Source of the DNA: Gammaproteobacteria bacterium
GTDB lineage: Bacteria > Pseudomonadota > Gammaproteobacteria > Steroidobacterales > GCA-2729495
Assembly (NCBI GenBank): GCA_030426355.1
Contig: JAUHYQ010000006.1
Span: 124,001 to 188,000 of the forward strand
Length of the DNA: 64,000 nucleotides
Direction: 5' to 3'
Shown here: positions 31,868-40,921 of the stretch, piece after piece
Numbering within the stretch: position 1 is the stretch's first letter
How the letters are laid out: the number at the start of each line of letters is the position of its first letter
Notes under the pieces: model-generated
Told to the model about the DNA's origin: nothing
What the model saw: the letters and a program-made list of their open reading frames with translations, nothing else
Database searches by the model: none
Made by a program: the position numbers and the translations under genes

Positions 31868-34665
31868 GCAACAGCCCGTCAGCCGGCCAGTCGCTGTTGC
31901 TGATTGACGGCTCCTCGTATCTGTATCGTGCTTTTCATGCACTGCCGCCGCTGACCGCCAGCGACGGCACCAACACCGGCGCTGTTCTGGGCGTGCTGAA
32001 CATGCTGTATCGCATACTGCGCGAGCATCGCCCGGACCGCATTGCCGTGGTTATGGATGCGCCAGGTAAGACCTTTCGTGACGAACTGTTCAGCGAATAC
32101 AAAGCACAGCGCCCGCCGATGCCGGACGAATTGCGTGAGCAGATAGACCCGCTGCTCCGCGCCATCGAGGCAATGGGGCTGCCACTGCTGCGGATTGAGG
32201 GCGTCGAAGCCGATGACGTGATCGGCACGCTGGCGTTGCAGGCTGCAGAAGCTGGCATGCAGACTGTCATCTCCACCGGCGACAAGGATATGGCGCAGCT
32301 CGTTAATAAGCAGATCACGCTGCTGGATACCATGCCGCGCGGCGGACGCGAACCGCGGCCAATGGATGCCGCTGGCGTGGTCGAGAAATTCCAGGTGCGG
32401 GCCGAGCAGATCATTGACTACCTCGCACTGGTAGGTGATTCCTCCGACAACATTCCGGGCGTACCTAACGTTGGCCCCAAGACCGCAGTTGCCCTGCTGG
32501 CCGAATTCAATGGCGTTGATGACATTCTCGCCAACCTCGATAAAGTCGCTGAACTTCCGATTCGGGGCGCCAAAGGTGTTGCGCAACGCATCGAAGACAA
32601 CCGGGAAATGTTGCTGCTGTCGTACAAACTCGCCACCATCGATACCCATCTGGAGCTCGACAGCAAACCGGAAGACTTGCAACTTGGCGAGCCGGACAAC
32701 GACACCCTGCGCGAACTTTTTGTCCGACTGGAACTGCGTTCACTGCTCAAGCGTCTGGATGAAGAACCCGTTGAGGGCGGCAAGACCACAGCACGCGCGC
32801 CAGCAACAACTGCGGCTCCCGTACCTGCGGCTATCGGCAGGAAATCGGCCGACTACCCGACGGTGCTGACCAAGAAAGACTTCGAAAGCTGGCTGCAAAA
32901 AATCAAAGCTGCGGAACTGGTGGCCTTCGACACGGAAACCACCAGCCTCGAATACATGGACGCCGTGATTGTCGGGCTGTCGCTGGCCGTCGCAAATGGC
33001 GATGACGATGTCGAAGCCTGTTACATCCCGGTAGCCCACAACTATCCGGGCGCGCCCGAACAACTGGACAGGACCTGGGTACTCGATCAGTTACAGCCCT
33101 GGCTGGAAGATGCTGCCAGCGCCAAGGTCGGACACAACCTCAAATACGATGCGCACGTGCTGGCGAATCACGACATCACGCTGCGCGGCATCGCCCATGA
33201 CACCATGCTGCAATCCTACGTGCTGAACAGCACCGTCACGCGGCACGACATGGATTCAGTGGCACGCCGTTATCTGGGTGTGGAAACCATTCATTACGAA
33301 GATGTCGCCGGCAAAGGCGCACGGCAGATTGGCTTCGACGAAGTGCCGCTGGAACAGGCAACGCCCTACGCGGCGGAAGACGCTGACATCACTTTGCGCC
33401 TGCATCATGCCCTGTGGCCGCAAATCAGTGCTGAAAAGTCGCTCAAGGAGCTTTATCAGAACATCGAGCAGCCGCTGATTGATGTCATCGGGCGAATGGA
33501 AGCAACCGGTGTACTGATTGACAGTCAGTTGCTGGCGGACCAGAGCAAAGAAATCACGGGCAAGCTGGCGGCGCTTGAAAAACAAGCCCATCAGGAGGCC
33601 GGTCACGATTTCAACCTGGGTTCGCCTAAACAATTGCAGGCTATCTTGTTCGAAGAACTGGAACTGCCGGTGGTACGCAAGACTCCTAAAGGTCAGCCGT
33701 CTACCGCCGAAGACGTGTTGCAGGAGCTTGCAGACGAGTACGCTTTGCCACGGATAATTCTCGAGCACCGTTCACTTGCCAAACTGAAATCCACATACAC
33801 CGATAAACTTCCGGAGCAGGTGTCGGTGCATACCGGGCGCATTCACACCTCTTATCATCAGGCGGTGACCGCTACCGGGCGTTTGTCGTCATCGAATCCC
33901 AACCTGCAAAACATACCCATACGCACCGAGGAAGGTCGTCGCATACGGCAGGCCTTTGTGCCCGCCAAAGGCTGTGTGTTGCTTGCCGCCGACTATTCGC
34001 AAATCGAGTTGCGCATCATGGCGCACATTTCCGGTGATACCGGTCTGGTAAATGCGTTCAAAGAAGATCGCGACATTCATCAGGCCACCGCAGCCGAAGT
34101 GTTCGAGGTAGCGCTCGATGATGTCACCACCGAACAACGACGTTCGGCCAAAGCCATTAACTTCGGGCTCATCTACGGAATGTCTGCGTTCGGGCTCGCG
34201 AAGCAGCTGGGTATACCGCGCTACGAGGCGCAGGATTACGTGGATCTTTACTTTGAACGCTACCCCGGCGTGCAGCAATACATGGACGAAATCCGCGCAA
34301 CCGCGCGCAGCCAGGGCTATGTGGAGACCGTATTCGGGAGGCGTCTGTACCTGCCCGATATCAACGCCCGCCAGGCCCAGCGTCGCCAGTACGCCGAGCG
34401 CAGTGCTATTAATGCACCGATGCAGGGCACCGCAGCGGACATTATCAAGATGGCAATGCTCGCCGTAGACCACTGGCTGAACGAATCGAAAAGTGACGCG
34501 CGCATGATCATGCAAGTACACGATGAGCTGGTACTTGAAGTACCGGTCGGTTACATCGACGAGGTGAATGCGGCCGTGGCTTCCATCATGTCAGCTGCAG
34601 CGCAATTAAACGTGCCACTAAAAGTCGATACCGGTGTCGGCGCAAACTGGGATGAAGCGCACTAA
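31864..34665 (+). CDS. polA: DNA polymerase I
   Basis: A 933-residue protein with three domains: 5'-3' exonuclease (1 to about 300, LLIDGSSYLYRAFHAL, VEADDVIGTLA, ALVGDSSDNIPGVPNVGPKTA), 3'-5' proofreading exonuclease (about 335-520, VAFDTETTSLE retaining the catalytic Asp and Glu) and the polymerase domain (about 540-933, LLAADYSQIELRIMAHISGD, RRSAKAINFGLIYGMSAFGL, IMQVHDELVLEV). It replaces RNA primers and fills repair gaps. The ATG overlaps the lptM stop, and an sRNA locus and convergent engB lie downstream. Confidence 0.97.
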   Translation: MSNSPSAGQSLLLIDGSSYLYRAFHALPPLTASDGTNTGAVLGVLNMLYRILREHRPDRIAVVMDAPGKTFRDELFSEYKAQRPPMPDELREQIDPLLRAIEAMGLPLLRIEGVEADDVIGTLALQAAEAGMQTVISTGDKDMAQLVNKQITLLDTMPRGGREPRPMDAAGVVEKFQVRAEQIIDYLALVGDSSDNIPGVPNVGPKTAVALLAEFNGVDDILANLDKVAELPIRGAKGVAQRIEDNREMLLLSYKLATIDTHLELDSKPEDLQLGEPDNDTLRELFVRLELRSLLKRLDEEPVEGGKTTARAPATTAAPVPAAIGRKSADYPTVLTKKDFESWLQKIKAAELVAFDTETTSLEYMDAVIVGLSLAVANGDDDVEACYIPVAHNYPGAPEQLDRTWVLDQLQPWLEDAASAKVGHNLKYDAHVLANHDITLRGIAHDTMLQSYVLNSTVTRHDMDSVARRYLGVETIHYEDVAGKGARQIGFDEVPLEQATPYAAEDADITLRLHHALWPQISAEKSLKELYQNIEQPLIDVIGRMEATGVLIDSQLLADQSKEITGKLAALEKQAHQEAGHDFNLGSPKQLQAILFEELELPVVRKTPKGQPSTAEDVLQELADEYALPRIILEHRSLAKLKSTYTDKLPEQVSVHTGRIHTSYHQAVTATGRLSSSNPNLQNIPIRTEEGRRIRQAFVPAKGCVLLAADYSQIELRIMAHISGDTGLVNAFKEDRDIHQATAAEVFEVALDDVTTEQRRSAKAINFGLIYGMSAFGLAKQLGIPRYEAQDYVDLYFERYPGVQQYMDEIRATARSQGYVETVFGRRLYLPDINARQAQRRQYAERSAINAPMQGTAADIIKMAMLAVDHWLNESKSDARMIMQVHDELVLEVPVGYIDEVNAAVASIMSAAAQLNVPLKVDTGVGANWDEAH

Positions 34666-34730
34666 AAAAATCGCCAAACTTTTTTGCAGCGTCTGAACTT
34701 TTTTACCGACATATTGTCGAGAAACTCAAC

Positions 34731-34758
34731 TTGCACCGGCCCCTGTTATCGGCATAAT
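34731..34758 (+). promoter_or_regulatory. sigma-70 promoter of the polA-engB small RNA
   Basis: TTGCAC (34731-34736) and CATAAT (34753-34758) are separated by 16 bp, predicting a transcription start near 34764-34766, at the foot of the first hairpin of the small RNA. It lies downstream of the polA stop, so the RNA is independent of polA. Confidence 0.6.
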
Positions 34759-34763
34759 CGGTG

Positions 34764-34875
34764 ACAGACGTTTTACGTCTCCCGCCATCCTCCCTTGGCG
34801 GGTGATGCCGGTTTCCCCAAGTCGGCATCGCAGCCTCGGGCGCTCCCCTGTACTCGGCGCCCGGGGCGTTTTTTT
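34764..34875 (+). ncRNA. Spot 42-position small RNA (spf/ErsA-like)
   Basis: About 110 nt between polA and convergent engB, the position of Spot 42 (spf) in enterics and ErsA in Pseudomonas. It has its own promoter. Hairpins: AGACG/CGTCT (34766-34780); CCCGCCA/TGGCGGG (34781-34802) with a TCCTCCCT loop; GATGCCG/CGGCATC (34804-34829) with a TTTCCCC-containing loop; and a terminator stem CGGGCGC/GCGCCCG (34837-34863) ending in a T7 tract (34869-34875). The pyrimidine loop could pair with ribosome-binding sites, as Hfq-dependent RNAs do. Sequence homology to Spot 42 is not evident beyond the GGGGCG-T end. Name by position only. Confidence 0.65.
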
Positions 34876-34882
34876 ATCTGCG

Positions 34883-35542
34883 TTATGCGCTGGTGTCGTC
34901 GTCGCGCTGAAGCATCCCATCCAGTGCGCGACGTGCTTCGTCCGCACCGTCGCGTTTCAATGCCGAAAAGAGTTGCACACTGGCGACACCACTGAATTCA
35001 GTATTCAGTTCGCCCGATACCTTAAACAGTGCTGCCTTGGCTGCGCCGCGCTTGAGCTTGTCTGCTTTGGTCAACAAGATGTGCGCCGGACAATTCAACG
35101 CTTCGGCCCACTGCAACATCTGGCGATCGTAATCGCCGATACCCCGCCGTATATCCACGATGATGAACAAACCGACCAATGACTTGCGCTGCTCAAAATA
35201 GGCCGTCATCAACTCGCGCCAATGCCGCTGCATTGATTGGGTGACTTTCGCGAACCCGTAACCGGGCAGATCGACAATCCGCTGCTGCACGCCCTCGCCC
35301 GCGCTTGCATCGCCACCGGCACCTGCAATTGCTTTGCGCAACACGAAGAAATTGATCATCTGCGTGCGGCCGGGACTTTTGCTGACGCGGGCAAAGTTGT
35401 TGCGATTGACGATTACGTTGATCGCGCTGGACTTGCCGGCGTTGGAGCGCCCGGCGAAAGCCACCTCGGCACCTGTGTCGGCGTAGAATTGCCCGGGCTG
35501 AAAGGCGCCGGTCAGGAAGTCGGCGTCGGGATAGTGCGACAT
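34883..35542 (-). CDS. engB: ribosome biogenesis GTPase EngB/YihA
   Basis: A 219-residue TRAFAC GTPase needed for cell division and ribosome maturation. G1 AGRSNAGKSSAIN, the SPGRTQ G2 region, G3 VDLPGYGFAK and G4 LTKADKL are present. ATG 35542 has a GAGGG ribosome site five bases upstream and gives the usual N-terminus (PDADFLTGAFQPGQFYADTGAEVAFAGRSN). The upstream open frame to 35995 reads into the cytochrome c4 gene on the other strand and is not coding. Convergent with polA across the small RNA. Confidence 0.96.
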   Translation of the reverse strand: MSHYPDADFLTGAFQPGQFYADTGAEVAFAGRSNAGKSSAINVIVNRNNFARVSKSPGRTQMINFFVLRKAIAGAGGDASAGEGVQQRIVDLPGYGFAKVTQSMQRHWRELMTAYFEQRKSLVGLFIIVDIRRGIGDYDRQMLQWAEALNCPAHILLTKADKLKRGAAKAALFKVSGELNTEFSGVASVQLFSALKRDGADEARRALDGMLQRDDDTSA

Positions 35543-35692
35543 GGAACCCTCACGGCTGGCCTGCTCCGGCGGCACGGTGCCGCCGATTTTCGTGTAAAAT
35601 GCGCCGCTGCCCCGCAGTGTAACATGCACCCGGCAGACTCCTTTTTTAATCAAGTGATGCAGAGCAGGATTTAACGCGTGATCAGCATAACC

Positions 35693-36361
35693 ATGAAGCT
35701 CAAAGACATGAAGCTCAAGAATTTTCGTCTGGCCAACCCGATGGCAAAAAACATCGTCGCCCTTGTTGCCGCCGTATTGGCACTGGCGCCGCCGGCCATG
35801 GCGGAAGGCGTGACCAGCGGCGATGCCGCAGCCGGGCAGCAAAAAGCCGCGACCTGCGCGGCCTGTCACGGGATGGACGGTAACAGCGTTAACCCCCAAT
35901 GGCCCAGTCTGGCAGGCCAGCACGCCAGTTACATTGCCGATACTCTTGCGGCATTCAAAGCCGGCACGCGTTCGGATGTCCTGATGAATGCGCAAGCCAT
36001 GATTTTGCCGGATGCCGATTTAGCCGATGTTGCTGCCTACTTTGCAGCGCAATCACCGACGCAGCGGACAGCCGACCCGGCGCTCGCCGAAGCCGGTGAA
36101 CGCATCTATCGCGGCGGTGATATGGAAAATGAGGTCAGTGCCTGCATGGCCTGCCACGGGCCCACCGGTCGCGGCAATGCGCCGGCTGGCTATCCGTCGC
36201 TGACGGGTCAGCATTCAGTTTACACTGCCAAGCAATTAAACGATTACAAGAGCGGCGCACGCACCAGCGATGGTGACCAGCAGATCATGCGGAACATTGC
36301 CGCTAATCTGAGCGCGGAACAAATTGAAGCGGTAGCTGCCTACATACAGGGTTTGCGTTAA
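35693..36361 (+). CDS. diheme cytochrome c4
   Basis: A 222-residue periplasmic electron carrier. A signal peptide (hydrophobic segment AKNIVALVAAVLALAPPAMA) is followed by two c-type domains with CAACH and CMACH haem sites and axial Met in NAQAMIL and in the QQIM region. Cytochrome c4 donates electrons to cytochrome oxidases. The order engB (divergent), cc4, dsbA matches Pseudomonas. Start is uncertain among GTG 35678, ATG 35693 and ATG 35708; the signal peptide fits all. Confidence 0.92.
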   Translation: MKLKDMKLKNFRLANPMAKNIVALVAAVLALAPPAMAEGVTSGDAAAGQQKAATCAACHGMDGNSVNPQWPSLAGQHASYIADTLAAFKAGTRSDVLMNAQAMILPDADLADVAAYFAAQSPTQRTADPALAEAGERIYRGGDMENEVSACMACHGPTGRGNAPAGYPSLTGQHSVYTAKQLNDYKSGARTSDGDQQIMRNIAANLSAEQIEAVAAYIQGLR

Positions 36362-36409
36362 ACCCGTTCGTTAAGAAATTTCCTGAAAATAGTATCCCGG
36401 GGTATATGC

Positions 36410-37243
36410 ATGAATTTTCGTAAGCTGATCTCACTTTTCATCCTTTCGCTGGCGCTGGCTCTCAGCGCTTGCGATAGCCCCGAACAAGCACCTGTCGAAG
36501 GCGCGGCACCCGAAATGGCTGAGCAGACGCAGGCAGTCAAGGAAAGTGAGAAGCCCGTGACCGAAACGTCGGAACTGGCATCGGTGGAGGAGTCCGTCAG
36601 TGACGATGCCGAAGCCGCCGCTGATGATGCCATCGAGCTGACGGCTCCGACCGCCGCGACCGAAGCTACTAACTGGAAGTACTCGGAAGGCACGCATTTC
36701 CGCCGTCTGACAACCAGCCAGGGCACCAGCAGCGCACCCGACAAAATCGAAGTCGCGGAAATGTTCTGGTATGGCTGCGGGCATTGTGCCGATTTTGAAC
36801 CCATACTTAATGCGTGGATGAAACAGGTGGCCGCTGATGTTTCGGTTGTAAAAATACCGGTTATCTGGTCTCCCACCCACCAGATTCACGGCCGCATCAT
36901 GTACACCGCTGAGGTGCTGGGCGTGCTCGACAAGATTCATCCCGCCACGTACGAATCGATTCACCAAAAAGGCGTGCTGCTCACGACCGATGAAGAAATT
37001 GTTGCGTTGTTTGCGGCCGCCGGAGTGGACGAAGCAACTTTCCGTGAAGCCTACGGTTCCTTCGGTGTCACCAGTGCCTTAAAGCGTGCTGAAAACCTGG
37101 CGCGGCGCTACGGTATTCGCTCAACGCCAGTCGTAGTGGTGAACGGCAAGTATGTGGTTGAACGTAGTGAGAACGTTCCCAGCGGCGCGGTACAACTCCA
37201 GGTTACGGACGAACTCATCGAACGCGAGCGCCGCGAACGCTAG
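36410..37243 (+). CDS. DsbA-like thiol:disulfide interchange lipoprotein
   Basis: A 277-residue predicted lipoprotein (lipobox LSACD, Cys21) with a long acidic Ala/Glu/Asp-rich linker (22-90), then a DsbA-fold thioredoxin domain (92-270). The active site is CGHC (123-126) rather than the CPHC of E. coli DsbA, and the cis-Pro loop is GIRSTPVVVVNG. It would oxidise or isomerise periplasmic proteins while tethered to a membrane. It follows cytochrome c4, a conserved dsbA neighbourhood, and overlaps moaE from the other strand by 4 nt. Confidence 0.88.
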   Translation: MNFRKLISLFILSLALALSACDSPEQAPVEGAAPEMAEQTQAVKESEKPVTETSELASVEESVSDDAEAAADDAIELTAPTAATEATNWKYSEGTHFRRLTTSQGTSSAPDKIEVAEMFWYGCGHCADFEPILNAWMKQVAADVSVVKIPVIWSPTHQIHGRIMYTAEVLGVLDKIHPATYESIHQKGVLLTTDEEIVALFAAAGVDEATFREAYGSFGVTSALKRAENLARRYGIRSTPVVVVNGKYVVERSENVPSGAVQLQVTDELIERERRER

Positions 37244-37674
37244 TGTTCGCCGGCGCAGGCCTCGCAATTGACCCAGCCCGAGTCGCCGCCGACGTAGTGC
37301 TCCTTCTTCCACACCGGTACCCGGTGTTTTACCTCGTCGATAATATAGCGGCAGGCTCGAAAACATTCGTCGCGATGGCCACCGCTGACGCCCACCCAAA
37401 CAGCCATGCCGCCGATGTCCAGTGCGCCGACACGGTGCACGCATTTGGCATGTGAAATCGGAAACTTTTGTTGCGCCTCATCGAGGATGCGTCGCCCTTC
37501 CTTGAGCGCCAGCGCCGCGTAAGCCTGATATTCCAGTCGCAGCACTCGCTGACCTTCGTTGTTATCGCGCACCCAGCCTTCGAAACTGACGTAGCCGCCG
37601 CAGGCCGGATCCATGAGTTCCTGCCGCCACTGGTCAGGCTGTAAATCGGCATCCTGTATGTCGAACTCAAGCAT
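37240..37674 (-). CDS. moaE: molybdopterin synthase catalytic subunit
   Basis: A 144-residue MoaE, which with MoaD transfers two sulfurs to precursor Z to form molybdopterin. GGYVSFEGWVRDNNEG, LEYQAYAALALKEGRRI, GGHRDECFRACRYIIDEVKHRVPVWKKEHYVGG, including the catalytic lysines near the C-terminus, are present. It lies 4 nt after moaD on the minus strand. The other Moa genes (moaA, moaC) are not in the window. Confidence 0.95.
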   Translation of the reverse strand: MLEFDIQDADLQPDQWRQELMDPACGGYVSFEGWVRDNNEGQRVLRLEYQAYAALALKEGRRILDEAQQKFPISHAKCVHRVGALDIGGMAVWVGVSGGHRDECFRACRYIIDEVKHRVPVWKKEHYVGGDSGWVNCEACAGEH

Positions 37675-37678
37675 GCGC

Positions 37679-37918
37679 TCAACCCCCGGCCACAGGTGGA
37701 ATAAACACCACGGTGTCGCCGTCCTTCAGCGCTGCGCTCATATCGCTGAACTCATCGTTGAGAGCCACTTTAATACTCTGCAGGGCTGGAAAGTGATGCC
37801 GCGCGGCCAGCTCTGCATACAATTGCCGGGGGGTCTCGGCCGCCGTGCTTACCGCTTCCGTGTCGCGGCCGGCGCATTCACGCAGCACGGCAAAATATTC
37901 AATATGAACGGTTTTCAT
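37679..37918 (-). CDS. moaD: molybdopterin synthase sulfur-carrier subunit
   Basis: A 79-residue beta-grasp protein ending in the thiocarboxylate-forming GG (PPVAGG). VHIEYFAVLRECAGRD, VALNDEF and LKDGDTVVFIPPVAGG are typical. It sits directly upstream of moaE and downstream of the MocA-like gene in one minus-strand operon. Confidence 0.94.
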   Translation of the reverse strand: MKTVHIEYFAVLRECAGRDTEAVSTAAETPRQLYAELAARHHFPALQSIKVALNDEFSDMSAALKDGDTVVFIPPVAGG

Positions 37919-37968
37919 GGTTATGGGCTATTCAATCGGGTTGAGCACGGTATCAGCGGAACACAGAT

Positions 37969-38610
37969 CTAGTCGAGCAAATATAGATCATCGATGGTAT
38001 CAATGTCGGCCGCGGCCTCAGGCATGTCCAGTAATTGCAGATCGGGACAATGCCTCAGCAGCGCCCGCGCACCCTGATCGTCGTCTAACGACATCAAGCG
38101 CTCAAACCAGCTGCGGGGGAACACAGCCGGCGCACCAAAGGTTTCCGCGTACGCCGCCACCGCCGGCAAGTCCGGCTTCGCGTGCCAAAGTTGCGCCAGC
38201 GCCGCGAGTTGATGCGCACCGACTCCGGGCTGATCGCAGAGCATCAGCAAGACTGCCTTCGCCTCCGGCAAGTGGGTCGCCACATAGCGAACCCCGGTCG
38301 CCAGCGAACTGCCCATGCCGGCCTGCCATTGCGCGTTGTGCACGCAGTTCAACACGCCCGGGCTGTCCGTCATGTCGGTCAGTGCTGCTGTGACGGCCGG
38401 TTGCCCGGCGCCGGTTACAACTGTCACGCCGGCATCGCACACCACACCGACAGCAGCCACGACACCGCAGATTAGCGGGCGACCCTTATGGGGCAACAGG
38501 GTTTTGGCGCGCCCCAGACGCGATGATGAGCCGGCTGCTAACACCACACCGGCCAGGCCCGCGGGACCTGTTCCGGACGTACTCTCAGCGGGCAAATAAA
38601 TTCGCTTCAT
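37969..38610 (-). CDS. MobA-like NTP transferase (MocA-type)
   Basis: A 213-residue nucleotidyltransferase with the nucleotide-binding [40 protein letters not shown] and GAPAVFP blocks of the MocA/YgfJ family, which attach CMP (or GMP) to molybdopterin. Adjacency to moaD-moaE fits a cofactor-nucleotidylation role. The 38610 start gives [10 protein letters not shown] and overlaps the upstream VOC gene by 26 nt. Longer frames to 38637 or 38724 lie within that gene. Confidence 0.85.
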   Translation of the reverse strand: MKRIYLPAESTSGTGPAGLAGVVLAAGSSSRLGRAKTLLPHKGRPLICGVVAAVGVVCDAGVTVVTGAGQPAVTAALTDMTDSPGVLNCVHNAQWQAGMGSSLATGVRYVATHLPEAKAVLLMLCDQPGVGAHQLAALAQLWHAKPDLPAVAAYAETFGAPAVFPRSWFERLMSLDDDQGARALLRHCPDLQLLDMPEAAADIDTIDDLYLLD

Positions 38611-39010
38611 TGCGCATGGCCTTAAATTCAAGCGCATTCCCGGAAGGATCGCGCAAAAACAGGGTGGCCTGCTCACCGGGCTGACCGGCAAAACGCACCG
38701 TGGGCTCAATAACAAAAACCACACCGGCGCGGGTCAGCCGGTCGGCCAGCGCTTCCCAATCTGCCCACTGCAAGACAACGCCGTAATGCGGCACCGGTAC
38801 GTCGTGGCCGTCAACCGGATTCGTCATATCGGCAGCGGCCGGTGCAGTGGCCAGGTGACAAACAAATTGATGGCCGTAAAGGTCAAAGTCCACCCACTCG
38901 GCAGCGCTGCGGCCTTCCGGGCAACCTAAAATACCGCCGTAAAAACGTCTTGCCGCACTCAGGTCGTGCACCGGCACAGCAACATGAAAAGGCTGCAAAG
39001 ACATGGGCAT
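38585..39010 (-). CDS. VOC/glyoxalase-fold protein
   Basis: A 141-residue vicinal-oxygen-chelate protein with one or two beta-alpha-beta-beta-beta modules. N-terminal [24 protein letters not shown] and C-terminal [18 protein letters not shown] are family hallmarks. Candidate metal ligands are His9, His75 and Glu128. The family includes glyoxalases, dioxygenases and resistance proteins; the substrate is unknown. It starts 6 nt before the preceding hypothetical gene's stop and leads into the MocA-like gene. Confidence 0.85.
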   Translation of the reverse strand: MPMSLQPFHVAVPVHDLSAARRFYGGILGCPEGRSAAEWVDFDLYGHQFVCHLATAPAAADMTNPVDGHDVPVPHYGVVLQWADWEALADRLTRAGVVFVIEPTVRFAGQPGEQATLFLRDPSGNALEFKAMRNEANLFAR

Positions 39011-39016
39011 TAGCCG

Positions 39017-40045
39017 CTATTGAAAGTCCTTATTATACGGGTCCCACGCCGGCGGCTGCGTGCGCAGCCAGTCGACCAGGCGCTCCATAAACGTGTCGGC
39101 ACTCACCGAAGAACGGCACGAACCCTGGTGACGCAAGCGCGGCGCAACTTCGTTGACTCCCTCGAATAACCACTGACCGCCCCCGGTTTCCAGATTGCCG
39201 AGCTGCTCGGCCAGACCGGTCAGATCGATACGCTGCGCCGGACGACGCGACGCCAGCTGTATCCAGCTCTCATAACGGTATTGAAACTCAATCGACTCGC
39301 CCTTCAGCCATACCAGGCGGGTGCAATCCGTGATGTTGTGCACTGCAAAGGGGTGCACGCTACGCTGCCAGCGCGTCAGGTAACGCCGCACCGTGCGAAC
39401 CGGCATATCTGCAGGAATACGCACCACTGCCAGCTCGAGCTCCAGCACCTCGTCAATCACCACATGACCGTCCGCGATGGCCTTTTCGCTGGCCTGCAGG
39501 TGTTCAAACTCTGCTTCCCAGTGCTGCCGCTGCCCGGGTATATCGTCCAGCAAAGCCGGCAACTCTTTCAACATCAGCGTGTAAAGCCCGGCAATCTGCG
39601 CCGGCGCCGAGCCCTTAAAAACCTCTGCAGGCAACGGCGACGTTGCCGGATCAGCATAGGCCGCCAGAACAAACGATAACTTCGCAGCATTGGGGTCAGA
39701 GTAAATCGCAAAGTCGCCGGCACGCGAAGCTCCGATCATCAGCTCACGATGACGCAGCGCATTAGCCGGGTCCACCAGCCCGTACATGCTGAGCAGACCG
39801 TCTTCATCAAAATGGCTGTTCGACACCAGCGGGATATCGACGTGCAGGTCGGGCCTGTCAAGGTAGGCAAACACGATGTCGGTGGATGTATCACGCAACA
39901 GACCGTCCGGCGTCGAATTCCACGGCCAGTGCGACAGCGTGAGTTGAGTGGCGCGCTGCGCCTGCCCGTCCACCACGATATTGGGCTGATCACCGAGCTG
40001 GCTGTAGGGGCAATAGCGCGCGGGGGCGGGAAGACGGTCACTCAT
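39017..40045 (-). CDS. conserved hypothetical protein (unrecognised, 342 aa)
   Basis: I do not recognise this 342-residue protein. Visible features: the N-terminal ARYCPYSQLGDQPNIVVDGQAQRATQLTLSHWPWNSTPDGLLRDTSTDIVFAYLDRP, several acidic/aromatic blocks (NSHFDEDGLLSMYGLVDP, DEVLELELAVVRIP) and a C-terminus with CRSSVSADTFMERLVDWLRTQ. No signal peptide, membrane segment or nucleotide motif is visible. Start ATG 40045 (MSDRLPAP) is chosen over the frame from 40096. A dispersed repeat copy lies inside at 39689-39707. It is the first gene of the minus-strand run leading into the VOC and molybdopterin genes, though co-transcription is not proven. Confidence 0.7.
   Translation of the reverse strand: MSDRLPAPARYCPYSQLGDQPNIVVDGQAQRATQLTLSHWPWNSTPDGLLRDTSTDIVFAYLDRPDLHVDIPLVSNSHFDEDGLLSMYGLVDPANALRHRELMIGASRAGDFAIYSDPNAAKLSFVLAAYADPATSPLPAEVFKGSAPAQIAGLYTLMLKELPALLDDIPGQRQHWEAEFEHLQASEKAIADGHVVIDEVLELELAVVRIPADMPVRTVRRYLTRWQRSVHPFAVHNITDCTRLVWLKGESIEFQYRYESWIQLASRRPAQRIDLTGLAEQLGNLETGGGQWLFEGVNEVAPRLRHQGSCRSSVSADTFMERLVDWLRTQPPAWDPYNKDFQ
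39689..39707 (-). repeat. copy of the dispersed ACTCTGACCCCA repeat within a coding gene
   Basis: ATTGGGGTCAGAGTAAATC is the reverse complement of the TTTACTCTGACCCCAAT unit found twice at 53529-53568. Here it is in frame on the minus strand, encoding AIYSDPNA. The 16-nt core is nearly identical to the intergenic copies. Confidence 0.5.
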
Positions 40046-40127
40046 GTGAAAAGTATCGGGGAGCAGCTCAACGCCGCTCCGATCGGTGCGGCACAAACAA
40101 ATATTATTTACGTATCGGTATGGAAGT

Positions 40128-40535
40128 TCAGGCAGTCTTTGAAACGATACCCGTCAGACGCATCACCAACACCACGACCAGTGAAACTGCAGCAACGGTT
40201 AACAGGTACTGCGGCACACCGATAAATTGCCAGCCGGGTGCGACCGCAGAAGGAAATATGGCGCTCCAGATATACCAGACCGCACCCACGCCGGCTGTCA
40301 GCAAGGTTGGCGCGACGGCCAGCCAGCGCGATTTATCGCCCGCTGCCCACAGCAGCAATAGCCCGCTGAACAACGCCACCACCAGCATAAAAACGAAATT
40401 CAACCCGAACAAAAACCCGTAAGTCTTGCCGTAGGCTTCCCAGACGCCGTTTGCCGTGGCAATTGCACCGGCGAGAACCGCCGCTACCGGCAACAAAATA
40501 ACACCGAGAAGATTGTATTTACCTTGTTTAGTCAT
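40128..40535 (-). CDS. small integral membrane protein (unrecognised)
   Basis: A 135-residue protein with four predicted transmembrane helices, near residues 8-28, 38-62, 70-92 and 108-130. Loops are short and the C-terminus is cationic (VMRLTGIVSKTA). No family was recognised. It starts at ATG 40535 (MTKQGKYN); the in-frame ATG four residues earlier is less likely. It lies between two minus-strand genes, but gaps of 40-80 nt leave operon membership open. Confidence 0.65.
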   Translation of the reverse strand: MTKQGKYNLLGVILLPVAAVLAGAIATANGVWEAYGKTYGFLFGLNFVFMLVVALFSGLLLLWAAGDKSRWLAVAPTLLTAGVGAVWYIWSAIFPSAVAPGWQFIGVPQYLLTVAAVSLVVVLVMRLTGIVSKTA

Positions 40536-40586
40536 CGTCAGATACACCGATCAATTTCCGTGCGCAGATCATACCACCGTCGAAAA

Positions 40587-40913
40587 CTAGTCGTGGTCGC
40601 GCGCCAGCCGATAATCCGCCAGCGGCTCCGGCAGGAACCCGCCGCGCGCATAGACTTCAAGATAGTGCAGTCGGCCGGCGCGCATAAACAGGTCGCACCC
40701 CGCGCCATCCATCAGGCCCGGCGCATCGAGGCGGGCTGACACCGGGGCTGCGCCGGCAGGTTCGGCGCCGGGATCCGGCTCGAAATACACAAAAAAACCG
40801 GTGCGTGTGTAGTCGCGCCGTTTCACCGAAGCTTTGGCTATCTGCGCGGCAAGCGCCGGGTCACCCGTCTCGGCCGCTATCCAGTCCAGTATGTCGCGAT
40901 CAATTTTTTCCAT
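40587..40913 (-). CDS. conserved hypothetical protein (108 aa)
   Basis: A 108-residue soluble protein with no recognised domain. An N-terminal helix (KIDRDILDWIAAETGDPALAAQIAKA) is followed by a beta-rich segment (RTGFFVYFEPD, DAPGLMDGAGCDLFMRAGRLHYLEVYARGGFLPEPLADY). It starts 8 nt after the stop of the bilin-reductase-like gene, which suggests a shared transcript and possibly a related role. No cofactor motif is visible. Confidence 0.6.
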   Translation of the reverse strand: MEKIDRDILDWIAAETGDPALAAQIAKASVKRRDYTRTGFFVYFEPDPGAEPAGAAPVSARLDAPGLMDGAGCDLFMRAGRLHYLEVYARGGFLPEPLADYRLARDHD

Positions 40914-40921
40914 CTGACAAC

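Noticed and set aside
35542-35995. N-terminal extension of engB by about 150 residues
   Set aside because: The extension runs antisense through the cytochrome c4 gene, and ATG 35542 has a good ribosome site and the family N-terminus.
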